Shown here: positions 26,946 through 40,338 of the stretch, in pieces | How positions within the stretch are numbered: position 1 is the stretch's first letter | Layout: each line of letters opens with the position of its first letter | Assembly (NCBI GenBank): GCA_008360955.1 | Contig: LUCM01009988.1 | Coordinates: 113,135 to 177,134 of the forward strand | Source: Fasciolopsis buskii | Lineage: Eukaryota; Platyhelminthes; Trematoda; Plagiorchiida; Fasciolidae | Direction: 5' to 3' | DNA: 64,000 nucleotides | Program-made: the position numbers and the translations under genes | The notes under the pieces: generated by a model | What the model was told of the DNA's origin: nothing | Databases searched by the model: none | What the model saw: only the letters and a program-made list of their open reading frames with translations

Positions 26946-28970
26946 ACTACGCAGGTGTTGTGCAACCGTAACCTTTCTCACTGTCCATTTATTTACAAAC
27001 CATTAGAAGGCGCTAAAACCGATGAAAAGGCTATCGCTTACTAACGAACAGTTGCAGCTCCGTCCAAGGGATCCCAGCAGTCAATTTTCAATGCATCGTG
27101 TTTCTTGAGAATTCAAGTTCTCTTCCTGCTTCCAAAGTGCCACAAACGGACTAGCAAATTCCTCCTAATTTTTGGTCGTGTATTCTTTCCTTGCTGGCAT
27201 GCAACTTTGGACAACAACGGAGTTCGCGTGTGAAGCATTTCGGAAACTACGGCAAGTTCGAGGTGCTGAATTGATACTCAAAAATTAACCGAAATTTGCA
27301 AACTTTTAAAATTAACACGTCTAAGCTGACACTGGATGGATTCAACATAAAAGCAACAGTGTGGATCGATCAATCGTAATGCTGTGAATGTAGCCAAATC
27401 AGGTAGGCACCGATTGTCCAGATTGTTAATAGCACTCCACCTAACTATGCAACTGTCTCTTTAAAATTTTTCTCACGAATTAACGAACTAGGGGATATGT
27501 GGAAATGCTCGACATTGAAAAACGTGTGCTGAATATGGTCGGTCACCATAAGGGGCGGGAAGTGGTTAAATTGACTCCGATGCTAAATGCGAAACGAAGG
27601 CAGCGTGAAGACCGCAGCGGATGAGGGTCATGGTCGACCCGTATTTACAGCTCACACGTCTTGCAGATATATCTTTCGGCTGAGTATATCTTGTCCAACA
27701 TCCTTGCGGAGTTTCGAATCTTTGTAACCCTCTGTTTTCACTGTTCTTACAACCTCACACATTAGGTTGGCTAGCTCGAAGCTGCAAAGGGTTATATCAC
27801 GCAAGTTGCACGTAGGCTGATCGTGGAACCGCGGCACTGAAACCTCTCACCTAAGAAGTAACTTATTTTCATTGTTCGCGAAATGGCCGATGTTCGTTTT
27901 TTTCATCAAGCTACTGCAAAAGTCACTCCCAATGAAATATCCGATAGTATTTCAGCTCTATGATGAAGTACCTGCCAAGGGTGTTTTATCCCATCGACAG
28001 GCCACTCTAACATATATGCCATCCAATACTTTACCGGATAGAACTGCGTTTCACAGAGAGGTCGGCCGCGCAATTAAACGCGGTCGGCGTCTGCCTCACT
28101 GGATGATTCATTATATTCCAGCGGTTGCTTATCGTGATAGACCTGCTACAGCCTCGTCGAAACATTGCCCTTACCTCCTTCAGACGGACGTTCTAAAAAT
28201 GGGCATCACAGGTTCCGCCCCATGATCTCTTATTCAACTCCAAGCCAAATCCCTTACCCCGTGCCAAAGAATCTGGCTCGGTGGTGTAAACCCAACTGTC
28301 CATCAAGAAACGCGCTACTCCGCCAGTCTTGGCAGTGAGAGAGGATTCGATTGATTCGTCTGCATCTTATTCGCCTCAAGGTTTTCACAGACGCAGAGGG
28401 AACACAGGACTGGTTGTGATTGGTATCCAATCTCTTGTTACCTGTTACATCTAAATGTTAAGGGAATTCACGTTTAAAGGGCGCTGGGCGATATGCCATT
28501 CACAGCAGGTCGTCAATTTTGGCGCTGGACCAAGACGTGTCATCAACTGCTGTTTTATCAGCATCCTTTACTGTATTGGGATCATCTTCGTTAGTATCAG
28601 CGGAATGCATCAATTTTGCTCAAAACACTGGTAAATGCTTCACATACTCGCTATCTGAAATAATCTTTGCTGTGGAGTTCCTTTCCCAATTGCCGTCTCA
28701 AATTTTGGCTTCACTGGGTCACAAGTGATAGTAGTTCAAACAAGCTTATCGCGCGGTTCACATTCTAATGACTGAATCTGTTGTGCTTGTCGATAGATTC
28801 ACCTGGTTTCCAGTCTACGCAGTTTTGACTCGTCCTTCACCTGTGGATGTGGAAGAACGCGAAAATTTCCGTGGTCCCCAAGCATAAGGAGCAAGCTTAT
28901 ATTCCATTGCATTCTTCCTCGCTGGAAAAAGCAAAAGGCGTCCCGCTGGATTAAAGTAATGAATAGCTCC
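26946..28970. other. Upstream flank of the secreted-protein gene and unassigned sequence
   Basis: It contains a 117-codon plus-strand frame at 27872-28225 with no domain I can name. Base composition changes from AT-rich to more mixed near 27.5 kb, where retrotransposon debris begins. No promoter motif is convincing. Confidence 0.35.
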
Positions 28971-29015
28971 ATTATTCAGCACCCTGTAATCCAAGCAAGG
29001 ATGAAGGTCGGTCAA
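28971..29015 (-). mobile_element. Ty3/Gypsy-like reverse transcriptase motif, decayed
   Basis: The minus-strand reading TDLHPCLDYRVLNN matches the conserved Gypsy reverse transcriptase block with consensus ..LRPCIDYRxLN. The frame stays open to 28815, but the blocks that should follow (YPLP, then the KLDL palm) are not recognisable, and the upstream block is in another frame with a stop. If genuine, it is a very old fragment. The motif is short, so chance is not excluded. Confidence 0.35.
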
Positions 29016-32000
29016 ATATCGGAAGCACCGGACGGAATAGCTTCAATTGCACTGAATTAAACCCTTGCTCCGTGGCCCTTGTCAACGTGTTTGATGTGGC
29101 CAACAAAACTTCGGCCAAATGGGACAGAAGGTCAGTGATATTCATGTCAAACTATGGTCACTAGATAATATCACGGTGCGGTTACTTAAGGTGCTGAACA
29201 CTGTGGAGCCTGCAGAGTACACCAGCTCTCAGAGCGCAGGTGACACCTATTGTTATTTGGACTCTATCGCCACTGAAGTCTACAAACGAATTACAGTCAA
29301 AAGGAATGTTATTGCATGTAATGGCCTTAATAATATACCCAGGGAAATAAAACAAATGCCATGTTATAAAAGCCTGTAACAGCGCATCACGGGTAAACCT
29401 GCATCACGCTGCGCGAGAAATCTCAGCGCTAGTAGTGACCACTGCTTCTCTAATTTGCCGACTTGCTGACGGCAAAGAAATTTACCACTGGTTGCCGAAA
29501 CATTTTGAGAAGATCAAAATGGTTCCCCGCAGAAAGCACCTACAAGTCGATACCACGCATAGTTCATGAACAAATTCAAGGCACTCTTACGCAACCAGCC
29601 CAAGAATTCTTCTACATTTAGGATACAAATCCACAAACCACAGGTATCGGCAAACTGGACCTCGGGTGCAGCTCTTGAAGGTGAAAGCTCCCCGGTGCAG
29701 CGACTACCAATCAAACCACTCCATTTAACATTACCGCTCATTGCCTCTACCATGAATATGTTATTCTCCCAATGAAGGACCAACCCCTGATAACGTGACA
29801 CCAACCAAAGCAATGCATCTTAAACTTTCTTCTGTTCATTACCGCCTCCTATTGCTTCAACTTGAAGTTATAAAACTGGAGGCCTCCGGCCTGAAATAAA
29901 ACCCATCCGGTTAGTGTTTCGCCCCGCATGCCCATTGCACCGGAACGATCTCGTCGGAAGCCCGCGCATCTTATCGTACACTCGATTTAAATGTCTATTC
30001 ATGTTCCGTGAGGTTTCAAGTTCCTCATTATTGCCTAAAGACGCCCTGCTAAATGCCTCCATGTCATTCTCACCCAAATAAATCTTTGCCCCTGGAGGTG
30101 ATGCCGATATGCACTCTCCAAAAAGCCGTGCTGTTCTGGAGAACTACAAAGTGGCCTACCCAGCCACTTACCCATGAACACTTCCATGGAAACCTGTCGT
30201 CTTCCAATATTGTTGCCTTTGAAACTAAATCCCAACCAAAACCGCACGCTTTACCGGCAGGATAACTACCATCACTTACTTATCCAAGGGGAGAAAAACT
30301 AGTGTACAACCAATGCTTGGCTTCTTCAGGACCTCTGTTCTCACCTTGCTGTTTGCACGTCTCTTCTCGCCAGCCTCCGCTTTACTGAGCTGCCGAGTGA
30401 CAAATGGGGCTCTCGTCTCCACTTACAAATTAACAATATGCCTCTGAGAGTGAACCCTTCTATTGTTTTAATGGTTTCTTTCATCCTGCCAAAATGAATA
30501 AAATTCTGCCTCCTTTGAAGCGCTAGCAGCCTCCTTTTGATTAGTGGCCCAACTTCGACTAACGACAACACTAGCAACCTTAGTGGAAGCGAACCATAAT
30601 GCCAAATATATATCGACATTTTCTGGTCAGTCTGTCTTTTGTGAACCTTCAACCGAGACCAGCGACGTTCTTCTCGGGACCTACCCCTACGGCTCCACCA
30701 TGTCCTAGGCATCGGGAACCGCTACACTCTCATTTATAAAAGAAAACTTCCAATACATCCAGTTGCCTCACTTTCTTTACGTCCTTCTTTCGCTGTTGAA
30801 GGTGTGCCCCGGAATCTTGATCACAAAATAGGTCTTTAGCCAAAGAACTGGTAATTCAACTCCGTGGAGCTTCAAACCAAACTAAGCTGCTGCTATTAAC
30901 AGTTCCTTCAGGCTAGGTAGATATGATGGTATTGACCGTCAAAACGTCAATCTGTTGGAAGCTCCCAAAATCCCAGAAACACTTATCTTAGAGACTCTCT
31001 TCGTTCGACTCGAATAGTCCAGAAAAATTATTTTCTACCCAAAAACTCCTGGTCTTAACGGATAAATCTCAATCCCTCTGTAAATGTGTTATTTATAAAA
31101 GTCCCGATATAATTTTACCATTAAGGCACCAGCTGTCGACTCAGCTCCATCTAACCATTACATATGTCTTGCGTCGTTGAAGGCCTACTTTTTGTTGGAT
31201 GCAGCTTATCATGTTGAAATGGATGTACTCTACAACCAAGTATAAGGATGAAGTTCTAAAGCTCGTCCATGATTCAAATTCGCCGACTATTTTGCGGTCC
31301 AGTTTACCCTTTTCCTTGAGGTGCGTTTATTGATTTTCCAGGACGGCCGACTCCTATATCGATGCATTCAACTACCTGGTTCAAAAACCACTTTGCTCCA
31401 AACTTTAAAGCACTTTAATGCACCCGACTTTAACTAAGATTCCTTCACCGCTTTTCACTATTTGCTTGGCTTCATCCCATGTATCCGCACATGGCTTTGG
31501 CCACAACAAGTTACATCACACATAAGGATATTTAATATCCCCCATTTAGTATGTACTCTCGATCTTTACGGTATAACCACTATCACGGTAACTTTCATTG
31601 CAAAGAGAGCAGAACGGCTACTTTTATCCGTTATACGCTGCAAAATCAGAAGCAATAAATCTTATTCCCACTTCAGCCTGGAGCGCCATGTAGACGATAT
31701 TCTTTCAGTAAATTGGGTGACCTCTTTTTGAAACAATGTCTAACTAGTAGCAGGTTTGCCGTGCTGAAAACTGCTTCACTATTTGATGCGAAGTGACAGA
31801 CGGTTTGAAACTGACCTGAAGGCCACCGCTTCTTGATGTGAGTTTCCTTCGTTGATGTTTTTTAATTACTGTGTTATTTTGGCGCTTTCAGCTAAGTTAG
31901 AACATTTCTCCCGGTTAGAAAATTTTCCTGAATTTTTCTGAACATAAACGTTTGACCTCATCTTTCGCTGACCAACCTACGAATGTTAATTTCAATTTTG

Positions 32001-32880
32001 GACTGTAGCATTTTCAGCTCCGTCCAAGCCATATTTTATTGTTTTCATGCTGTGTATCACAAATTCTATCCGTGTCCTAATTTGCTTTTACCATCAAGTC
32101 TGCTAATTGATCAGTCTAACAATTTTTTCAGCTGCACGTTCGCTCACTTCCTGACAACTTCCCGCTGTCTGTTTAGAATTTACCAAACTTTTACAATGTC
32201 TCCTCTCAATTCCCAAATTTCTTAACTTAAGATAACTTCTTCCATGCCTCTGCCAGCTGAGCTAAATTGACGTCAGCTCCGCCTCGCACCCAGAAATCCC
32301 TTAAAAACTCCGATTACCACTGACATATGGTTATCCTTGTTTATCGAGATGTATCAATTCTGGTGTCAGATATTAGGTTTCTTAGGAAGACTAAAGGACC
32401 TGGAAAACAAACCTTACCACATCGAAGAATCGTCATTTAAACGGTCCTAATTAGCGAGCCTAGTCGATTGCTTCCAGCACTCTCGCTGCAGCAAGGCGAT
32501 TCTTTGACTCCTTAACTAAAGACCCCACAAAAACATTTCGAATTCGAAGAACTCTTGTGTCTCTAATATACGCAACCGCTGCCCATTGCCACTGGTCTAA
32601 TCTACCATAATCAATGCTGCAGCCTCACCCATCACCCTGATCTATGCTGTAGGATCCAGAAGAAATCCCGCAGAACAACTGTTCTATTCCCCTCCACTTT
32701 CGTGACGAACTATGTGCTAAGGAATTCAAAACAAACAAGGCAACTATTGCTAACTACCCGCGGTATGAAAATGTGATTCCCACTGATAAAACTCCCTTCC
32801 AGAGAGTTGCACTTGGGTCATAAAAGTTTACCATAAACTTATCCAGACAGAAAGACTTATGTTGTATCTGGAGTTCTCAG
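29016..32880. other. Unassigned, probably decayed repeats
   Basis: The plus strand is C- and T-rich from about 29.5 kb. Open frames include 29566-29775 (+), 30341-30712 (-, 123 codons, Arg-rich) and 31462-31731 (+). None shows a domain I can name. Overlapping frames on both strands and the shared composition suggest old mobile-element sequence. Confidence 0.35.
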
Positions 32881-34559
32881 TCTGACCAGTACGCCGCCAG
32901 TACAGTGTATTCCCGACGGATTAAATCCGGAACTTATTGCCATGGTTTCAAATAACCTGCCCTCTCCCTCTGATAGACTCCATCATCTCACATCTTCAAC
33001 TGTCCCGTGCCCGGTGAGCATTGCCAGGACCTACTTCCAGGAAGTGGTTACTCATCACTCCTCAAAATCTACGCCTGTAAACAATCCGCACAACCAGTCT
33101 CTTTCGTATCCACGCTGCTCAACTTCCCATGCGAATTCTTTACACCCAAAACTATTATTTTCCCACCTGAGGATAAATCCACTGATGGCAGTGACGACTG
33201 TCCTCCACGCACACCCGCAGCGAAGGCAGTTAACCAACGGCTTCATCTTCGTTGACCGCAGCCAATACCGGCAGATATGGATGACACTCACTCGCCTTCG
33301 CCTGTCCGACTACCTGGCAAACGCGCTCATCTAAATTCGCCAATTATGGTGCCCCAAGCTAGCAGAGCTGACGGCAAAACCACGCCGGTGATGGCCATCT
33401 CACCGATGCCTCTTCATGCCAATAATCATAGCCGCCGTGTGTACACCCCATCCCAGGTGCGCCCTCAAGAACTTCCTCGTCCTTCTGTCAAACGACAGAA
33501 CGGTACCCAGCTTAAATCAGTTAAGCCCCTCAAGAAGCACATACCATTCACTTAACCAACTAACCGCACAACAACGCACATCAATAGCCACCCTGATAAT
33601 CCAGTAGGCCAACCTGTTGGTACGGCTCAACTGCCTAGCCTCCTCGTCTCGTTTATCTCTAGTAAGCCATCCCGGCCTGGGCTTTGCCGAGTCGGAGGGC
33701 ACACAAACGCACGGCGGTCAACTGACCGTCGCCTGCAATCACGAAGTAACTGGCCCAGTTTACCATTGCCTACGCCCTTCTTCAGGAGCCCAGTTTCTAA
33801 CGTCTATTGCAGTGCCAAAGCCCCTTCGTATTTATGGCCCGCCACTTATCCCGCTACTATGGCACACTTACTAGGAAGTTTTATTCAGGTGCATTTTCAT
33901 CACTCCAATGCCCTATTCTGCTCCTGTCCTCTAAGCATTCAGCCCAACTATCTTTATCTTAATAACTTTGCACGATGTAGCTTTGATTTCCCTCAGGCTA
34001 CCTAGCAAACTCAAGTCATAACCTATCATTGGGCTCCTTTCTCAGCCCACTGTTGTTCAGCACTTACCTCAACTTCCTACCCCGCCAAACATCGCTTTCC
34101 TAACTCCTGGGAGTTCCGTAAGTAACTCCTACCCCAACAAACATGTGCACTTACCTGTTAACCAGTGTTTCTCTGGTTCTTTCCAAGGCCCCCTCACCAG
34201 CCACCTAGATTGTCAATTCTGCCTAGACAGTGTCAGCAATCAACCATCTAACACTACTCCACTCCCAGCAATGCCATATCCCTCATACCGACATCATCTG
34301 AAACTTTGTTCATTGACTTACAGGCTATTATCACCTTGAGCTTCAATCCACAAATGCTTTAACACAGACAGTCCCTCACTGGTCAGTAAATTTACCACTA
34401 GTAAGTTTATCCCCTCATTATGTCTATGCTCTATCGAAACCCCTAACTCACCCATCGGTTAGTTGTCCCACGCAGAACATACCTCTTGGGCATCATATGG
34501 ACTTAAATGTTCCCCTGAATTGTCTCTGCTTCTCCTGAACTCCCACCCTCTAACTCATA
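32881..34559 (+). mobile_element. Probable 5' portion of LINE-A, pyrimidine-rich
   Basis: The plus strand is strongly C-rich; 33901-33960 has 22 C and 5 G. Several overlapping plus frames (32942-33334, 33277-33555, 33617-33874) are rich in Pro, Ser, His and Thr. This is what a LINE 5' region or ORF1 would look like directly ahead of the endonuclease at 34.6 kb, but no zinc knuckle or other diagnostic motif is visible. Assignment to LINE-A rests on position and composition. Confidence 0.3.
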
Positions 34560-35395
34560 AAAAAAGGGGAGCTAAGACTGCTAGCATCCAAAAGCTCTTA
34601 CAATATAATTTCAATAACAGGACATTTGTTAACAGACCACATTTCGAATTCTTCTTTTTTGATGGCGGGTTTTGATCGCTACCAAACCAATATATCAAAT
34701 CTTAGAGGAGGTTGTTGCCTAGCCTATGTGAAACAGCCAAGCACAGCTTTCGTCCTCCAACAAAAACTGCTTGATTCTATCCCTGATAATAAGTGGCTCT
34801 GTACGCAACTGGCTGATCTCTCAATCTACACAAGCTGCATATACCTACCATCAAACTGGAACAGTTCTGCTGACTTTCGACTTACTTAAGCCTTCCTTTA
34901 ACTTTCTGGTCTTCCCTCCAGCCGTATGAGGATTGCGGGCGACTTCAATGCTCTACAACTTTGCTGGCCCACTTTAGCTACCCCATCATCTTTACTGGAC
35001 TTTGTTCTTGAAATGCACACTGAAGGCTGAACCCAGCAGGTGAACTTACCCAGAAGATTTCATAGCATTTTAGTCTGTTTTTAGGCATAGCATTCCAACA
35101 TTTAAGGTGTCAGTAACCCTCCCTGGGAGTGACCATAAGATGGTCACTTGTAGCTTTTCTTCTTATGGAGAACGCTCCCTGCCATCTTGTAAAGACCATA
35201 CTGTCTCTTCTTACATGCCGGCACGTTGGAACGAAAATCCTGACCCGCAAGATGCGGCAGATGAACCTAAGGCCAAACTTCCTTCTACAGCCATCCATCT
35301 ATTCAAACCGATCATTCGACACGAAGAAAAATGCCCCAAAAACGTTCTCAGCTCAAGATGAAAGTTTTGAAGCAAAAGAGAGAAGAAATAATATG
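34560..35395 (+). mobile_element. LINE-A: CR1/Jockey-like endonuclease fragment, decayed
   Basis: Three blocks of the apurinic/apyrimidinic-type (EEP) endonuclease of CR1/Jockey-like LINEs appear in order. RGGCCLAYVK at about 34704-34733 matches RGGGcLiYvk. AGDFNALQLCW at about 34935-34967 matches the aGDFNaP.i.W catalytic block. LPGSDHKMVTCSF at about 35119-35157 matches the terminal SDH block. The first two share a frame; the third is shifted, and in-frame stops lie between, for example after HTEG near 35027. The Asp and Asn of GDFN and the Asp-His of SDH are kept. No reverse transcriptase follows, because the sequence passes into repeat R1 at about 35.41 kb in the opposite sense. An endonuclease-only remnant is the best call. 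Confidence 0.75.
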
Positions 35396-35412
35396 TGCTT
35401 CTCGACTAGCTG

Positions 35413-35850
35413 AAGGCATGTGCAAGGCAAGACCAAATCTGTTTAGGGGTGATGCAGAGGGAATGCGAATAATATAAATCGAAGGGATAAAGAGATGAGT
35501 GCGACCTCGAATTACTCGGGAAGCATGCTGGAATATGGAATCAGATCATGCAGAGCAATGTCCAAAGCGCACGTAGTCCAGTCAGAAATCAAACCAAAAA
35601 TACTTTTCACAAGATTATACAGAGTTTACGGACCGTTCTTGATCAGGAGATGACGGGTCACTTCATGTTTACATACACCTGAGTTTTTGTGGCGAATGTC
35701 TGGATATGTCTGGAGTCCCCGTACGAAAAGGGCGTCACGTAATAGACGTAAGAGTTGGGCTGAGGAAATGAAGAGCAGCGGGAATATGACGACAAGAGGG
35801 AAGTCAGTCAAAACCAAGCGAAAGTTCTGGCAAACGGGATAAGATAATCG
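35413..35850 (-). repeat. Repeat R1, copy A
   Basis: It aligns by eye over about 400 bases with copies B and C. Shared landmarks include AAGRYMAARWYYRTG near the start, then GAATTA.TCG.GAAGCA, then TGGAATCAGAT..TGC..AGCAAT. The right part (TGGCGAATGTC, later GGGCTGAGGAAATG) continues to match copy B. Orientation is inferred from copies C-E, where an AAT-rich tail lies on the left, so the element would read right to left. A 130-codon minus frame at 36100-36492 lies beyond the aligned part and may be an ORF remnant of the same element. Confidence 0.65.
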
Positions 35851-36099
35851 CATTTAACAAAAATAAACGCTAGAAAAAAATGCTGATGTAGGCAGAGAAA
35901 TACTGCCACTAATATGCCAAACTATTTACAGGATGAGAAATTACGAAGCTGTTTGCATAAAAAGAATATGCAACTTCCAAGACTGCTGACTGCATTCTTA
36001 TGCAACCATCGGTAAGTTGGAATGAAAGGTGCGTTAGAAAAGCAAAAGCCCGTGGGTGAATTAAAAGTATCTCTTAGATGAACTAGCCAACAATATCAG

Positions 36100-36492
36100 C
36101 TATGCCCTTAACACTTTTGTCGCGATTTTTGGTCTTAGCCGACGGTACGAGGGGACATTTGAGATAGTGCGCAGACCATTCCAGTGGCGGATGTTCCACA
36201 TTTTGTCCATTCGCAAAGATCCATCTGAGTTGGGATATCCAAAGCGATTAACGGCGTAGTGTTCGTTGAATGAGCCAGTACCTGAGGACCAGGTCTGGAT
36301 AGAAACGTTGGAGCAGGAGAGGGAAGCTAGTGGATTGCCTCTGCGGATGCGGAATCGGCAACAGCGCCACTTGTCTGGTTGCAGGAGTTTAAACATAAAA
36401 GACAAGTCGTTTGGCTTGAATGCCAGCTTGAGGTTTTTGTGATTACTGAACCGGAGACAGCAGACGTGCATCATAATTCTTCCGTTGAGCAA
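36100..36492 (-). CDS. Unrecognised 130-codon open frame between R1 copies
   Basis: An uninterrupted minus-strand frame. Its product is basic, with several Arg, Trp and Cys (for example DKWRCCRFRIRRG), and no family is recognised. Position between R1 copies A and B suggests it belongs to the mobile element that carries R1 at its 3' end. Chance openness in a G/A-rich block is the alternative. Confidence 0.2.
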   Translation of the reverse strand: MLNGRIMMHVCCLRFSNHKNLKLAFKPNDLSFMFKLLQPDKWRCCRFRIRRGNPLASLSCSNVSIQTWSSGTGSFNEHYAVNRFGYPNSDGSLRMDKMWNIRHWNGLRTISNVPSYRRLRPKIATKVLRA

Positions 36493-36639
36493 ACTTTATA
36501 AACTGGACCTGAGCTAGAATAGCAGTCCTAGGGGTAGTTGTATTTTTGCGGTTGCTAAGACACTCCCTTTTCAGCGCTGCCAAGCCAGTGCAAGAGATAA
36601 GGCGACATGAGAAAATTTGGAATACATTGGCTGAAAGTG

Positions 36640-37050
36640 TTTAAAATCGATCTGCGGGAGGCATGCAGAAGTCAAGATCAAATTTGTGCAAGGATAATGC
36701 AAAGGGAACGCCAATGACAGAAATCAACTGAGAACGCAAAGATTGCCATTTTGAATTATTCGAGAAGCAAACTGGAAAGTGGAATCAGATGCTGCAAAGC
36801 AATTCTCAAAGTATAAGTATGCCAGTGAGAAACCGAAAATCAGAAAACTAATTTCACATTACCAGGCAGAGCTTCCTGGAATTGTTTGCAAGCAGCGAAC
36901 TGCGAGTCAGGTTTTATCTAAGTGCACTCACTGTGCGCTTCGCTGGCGGATGTCGATATATATCCGCAGTCCTCAAAACGAAAGGTGCTTCACGTGATGG
37001 ACCGAAAGGTTAGGCTGAAAAGTTGAGAAACACTGATAATGCGATATTTG
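36640..37050 (-). repeat. Repeat R1, copy B
   Basis: It aligns with copy A and copy C through the same landmarks: AGTCAAGATCAAATT, GACAGAAATCAA, GAAGCAAACTGGAAAGTG and GATGCTGCAAAGCAATT. With copy C it shares TTGTTTGCAAGCAGCG-like sequence (TTGCTTGCGAGCAGCG in C). With copy A it shares the right-hand part as far as the GGCTGAAAAG region. Divergence is high, with frequent substitutions and small indels. Confidence 0.7.
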
Positions 37051-40000
37051 GTGGAATTAGTGAAACCTAGGAGGAACGCCATGCAAAGTGGATAAGGAAG
37101 TCGCGTATGACAACAGTAAAAGGCCGATTTAATGCTGAATAAGTTGGTGGGAAGTTGTCAATATTTACTTCGGATTGCATACTCACTAGTCTTTAATTTG
37201 AGGTTCTAACAAGCGGAGCACTAATGTGGGTAGGTGCCACTTCTGCCAAACGTCGTCATTCCGGAATCATACACTGCTGTAGTGCTAGGCGGAAGAGTCC
37301 TTACGAGGCAAGTGCAAACATGTCAATTAGGGGTTTCAATATTGCAGGGTGAATTGCATCAGGTCCACTGTTTAACGTTTGGACCATTTTTTACAATCTC
37401 CGGTCTCACATTTGTTGCTTCCTCTAAGAGGAAGGGAAAAGATTAATCAGAGAGCTGAATTCATCTGTCATGCATTTACAGCTAACTGAATTGCCTAAGT
37501 GGAAACTCGGTCTTCTGCTTTGCTCAAGAAGCGTGCTCACCCCTGTGATTGCAAATTTCTAAACTCCTATATGGTATACTTTGGTAGCTATGGTGCGCTT
37601 AAGACGCTCCGGTTACAGGATCTTTTGACCCCTTTGAATTCGTCCGGCCTGTCGGCCTGCTCTGACGCAGTCAGGCTAGCAATAGTGGCCATAAGTGTCT
37701 GAGTGGCGTATACAAGTTTGGTGGTTATCCCTCCTGGCTTTTCTGGTCGTCCCCTTCCGCCAGAAAGGGGTAGCGTCTTAGAGGCCATTGGGCGAGATTA
37801 TCCATAATACTCGCCAAAAGCTTGCCAATTCTGGGATCAAAAGACACCGACAAAGAGTTGTGGCTTTAAATGAAAGCCCTTTGACGCCCAAAAGCTTATG
37901 TTCTTTGCTATTTATCAAGATATAAAAGCCGCAATATGCCATGATCACTGGATCCGATGGATGCGGAAAAAGAGAGGGACGTGGTCAAGTCCGGGAACTT
38001 GAGTATTACTGCGTCCGATGGGGCCGGATTGTTTTCATTTCTCTGGCGTGTGAGCTGATGCACATGAGGAACTAAAGCTTCTTCTTGAACGATGCCCAGC
38101 CGGGTCCTTCCAGTGGAAATTGACCCACAGCTACACCCAGCCTCCTTATGGTGAATTCAGGCACCCACAAACAAAACATTCAATCTCCTGTCCCATTTAT
38201 CCCGCAAATGCTTACTTACTTCGAGTCAGAACTGCGGCACACACTTATTCCACGATAACATTCCGAAGGCCGCTAACCAGGGTCACAGGCACTGAACTTA
38301 TATGTGGTGATTCAAACGTCATGCCTTGAAGAATTTTGCCAATAATGGACGATCGGCAGCAGTGACTCGCTGCCTGCTCGAGCACTTATTATATACTAGC
38401 CACATTTAGTTTACAACTGGAATCACAGATAGCTGTTTGGCTAGGTCACCATAATGGCTATACACATTGAATTGATGACTTCTTATTGGACCTTATGCCA
38501 CTTATGTCCTGTGATGCCAGAAATAGAGTAGAATACATTTTGTTTCCTTCCTTTTGCTAACGTTACAACTGTCGTGTCCGTAACACTCGATTTCCTACCG
38601 TATTTCCAGTAAGATATAAAACTCCACCACCCTGTGGCAGTCTGAACCTGGTATTCTACTTTATACAGCTCTTTCTCATGGGGCAAGCGTTCCAAGAGGC
38701 TTCATTTCACTGGAGAAAGATTGAAGCGTGCGCCTGACCATTTCGTGAATGGCTGCTGTCTGGGCTTCCTGTGCAAGGAAATTTGCTTTTCGTAAATTGC
38801 GGTCGTTGCGTCATGTTGTCCGTTCAATTCCAGTTTTGATATTCTTGGCCGCACGAGTTTTATTCCTGCACGTAGCAGTGTTCCCCATAACGACGGTTTA
38901 CGGAATCCACTAGCGGTTCCTTGTAAACTTGGACTGCATTTTTGCCCGCAGCAGTTGATTGGTGCTTATGTGGGCCGGTAGGCCTAAAACCTCGGAAAGA
39001 TCAACCAACTTTGACGCTATCTGCGGGCCCCCTTGTGTATTCCTCCATAGAAAGGCTCAGATAATTCTTTTTAACAATGCTTGTTGTCGAAAAAGGGCCA
39101 CCTCGGCAACGCCCTCTGTGAGAGCCTTTGCTTTAAGTGGGTATTCACGGTGTCCGACAACCTTTGGATTTTACAGTCTAGTCCCATTATGGTACCAGTA
39201 ACATCGATTTGTCCTAGTTTCTTTTGGTTTGCTGTAGCCGGTATGTGGATTATTATTGCCTAGGCACACTTTACTTTGAGCCTTAATTAGCGTCCTTGGC
39301 GCTTGTTCCGCTTCATTCCGTGTGTTAAACGCGGGAGTAATAACGTCCTGGGTCGCAAGCGTTATCGATGAGTATATGGATTGAACACTGACGTCAACAT
39401 TGTATCTTCACTTCAGGCTGCCGGTATATCTGGCTGACGGATCCCCATCATGCAGTGCAGTATGCATTCTAGCCAAGTCCGCAGCATGATTTCCTTGGTT
39501 GCTAAGAGCTGCAGCAGTTTGAGGAACATTGCTTCACATTTTTTAAAACCACGAATGGAAAGCATTTCATCGGATACCTACCTTTACCAAAACTTCCCAG
39601 CGCCTTTCCTCCTACATGGACAAACTGTTGCCATGTATGCCTTTAATCCACTACCCCTAGCTTGGTCTCGGCGGCCATAGTATTAAGAAGAGTAGACCGG
39701 TTTTGTGCAGAGTAGGACAATTTATGGTTTCGCCAAAATGGTTAGCGGCACCAATCAAGCAAAATGATACTCCCACAAATAGCCTCACAATGCCGTCAGA
39801 TTATAAACTGTTCTTAAACCGGCAACTGGCTCGCCAAACTGCGGGTGCAGCTAGAGTTTGGTGCAGTCTCCCTAAAGTCTGGTGCTTTAATTGCAGCCCT
39901 GAATTCACTACCCTAAACTGAGGTTCGTTGATCCTAAAGTGCTCCGTCTTCTTTGAAAATCACTCAAGGTTAGCGTCTTTCATAATAATATGTTTGTCAC

Positions 40001-40338
40001 TGCCATTTGAAATCATCAATGAAGCCTACTTCCACTAATAGCCCTGCGACCCGAGTTTTGCCTTCTAATGAAAAAACTCCCCACGACCGATTTGTAGCAG
40101 ATGTCTAGGCCAACCGCAATGTCCCAAAAACCGAAGGAGTGGGTTTAAGAAAATATCACAATTCGGAGGTTTCTAGACAGGGAAAGCAGCCCTCCAGCTC
40201 AAGTCCGAAATGGCCTTTCTAAGTGCTTATACTCCAGTCTTAAGCAACTAACGTCGAAATTTTTCCGGGCGACAGGATTTCCAGTCGAAGCATATAAGTT
40301 CTTCTAGAAGGAAGTTCTGAAGGCAGCAAAAGTAGCCC
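37051..40338. other. Unassigned, probably decayed repeats
   Basis: Many short overlapping frames on both strands, none recognisable. The minus frame at 37588-37788 and plus frames at 38959-39201 and 39450-39680 are the longest plausible remnants. I see no R1 landmark and no clear LINE block. Confidence 0.35.

Noticed and set aside
28772..28834. Plus-strand VDRFTWFPVYAVL, like the retroviral-type integrase VDRFTRWP block
   Set aside because: No neighbouring integrase block appears in any frame, and the opposite strand nearby carries a reverse transcriptase-like motif. Too short to list as a feature.
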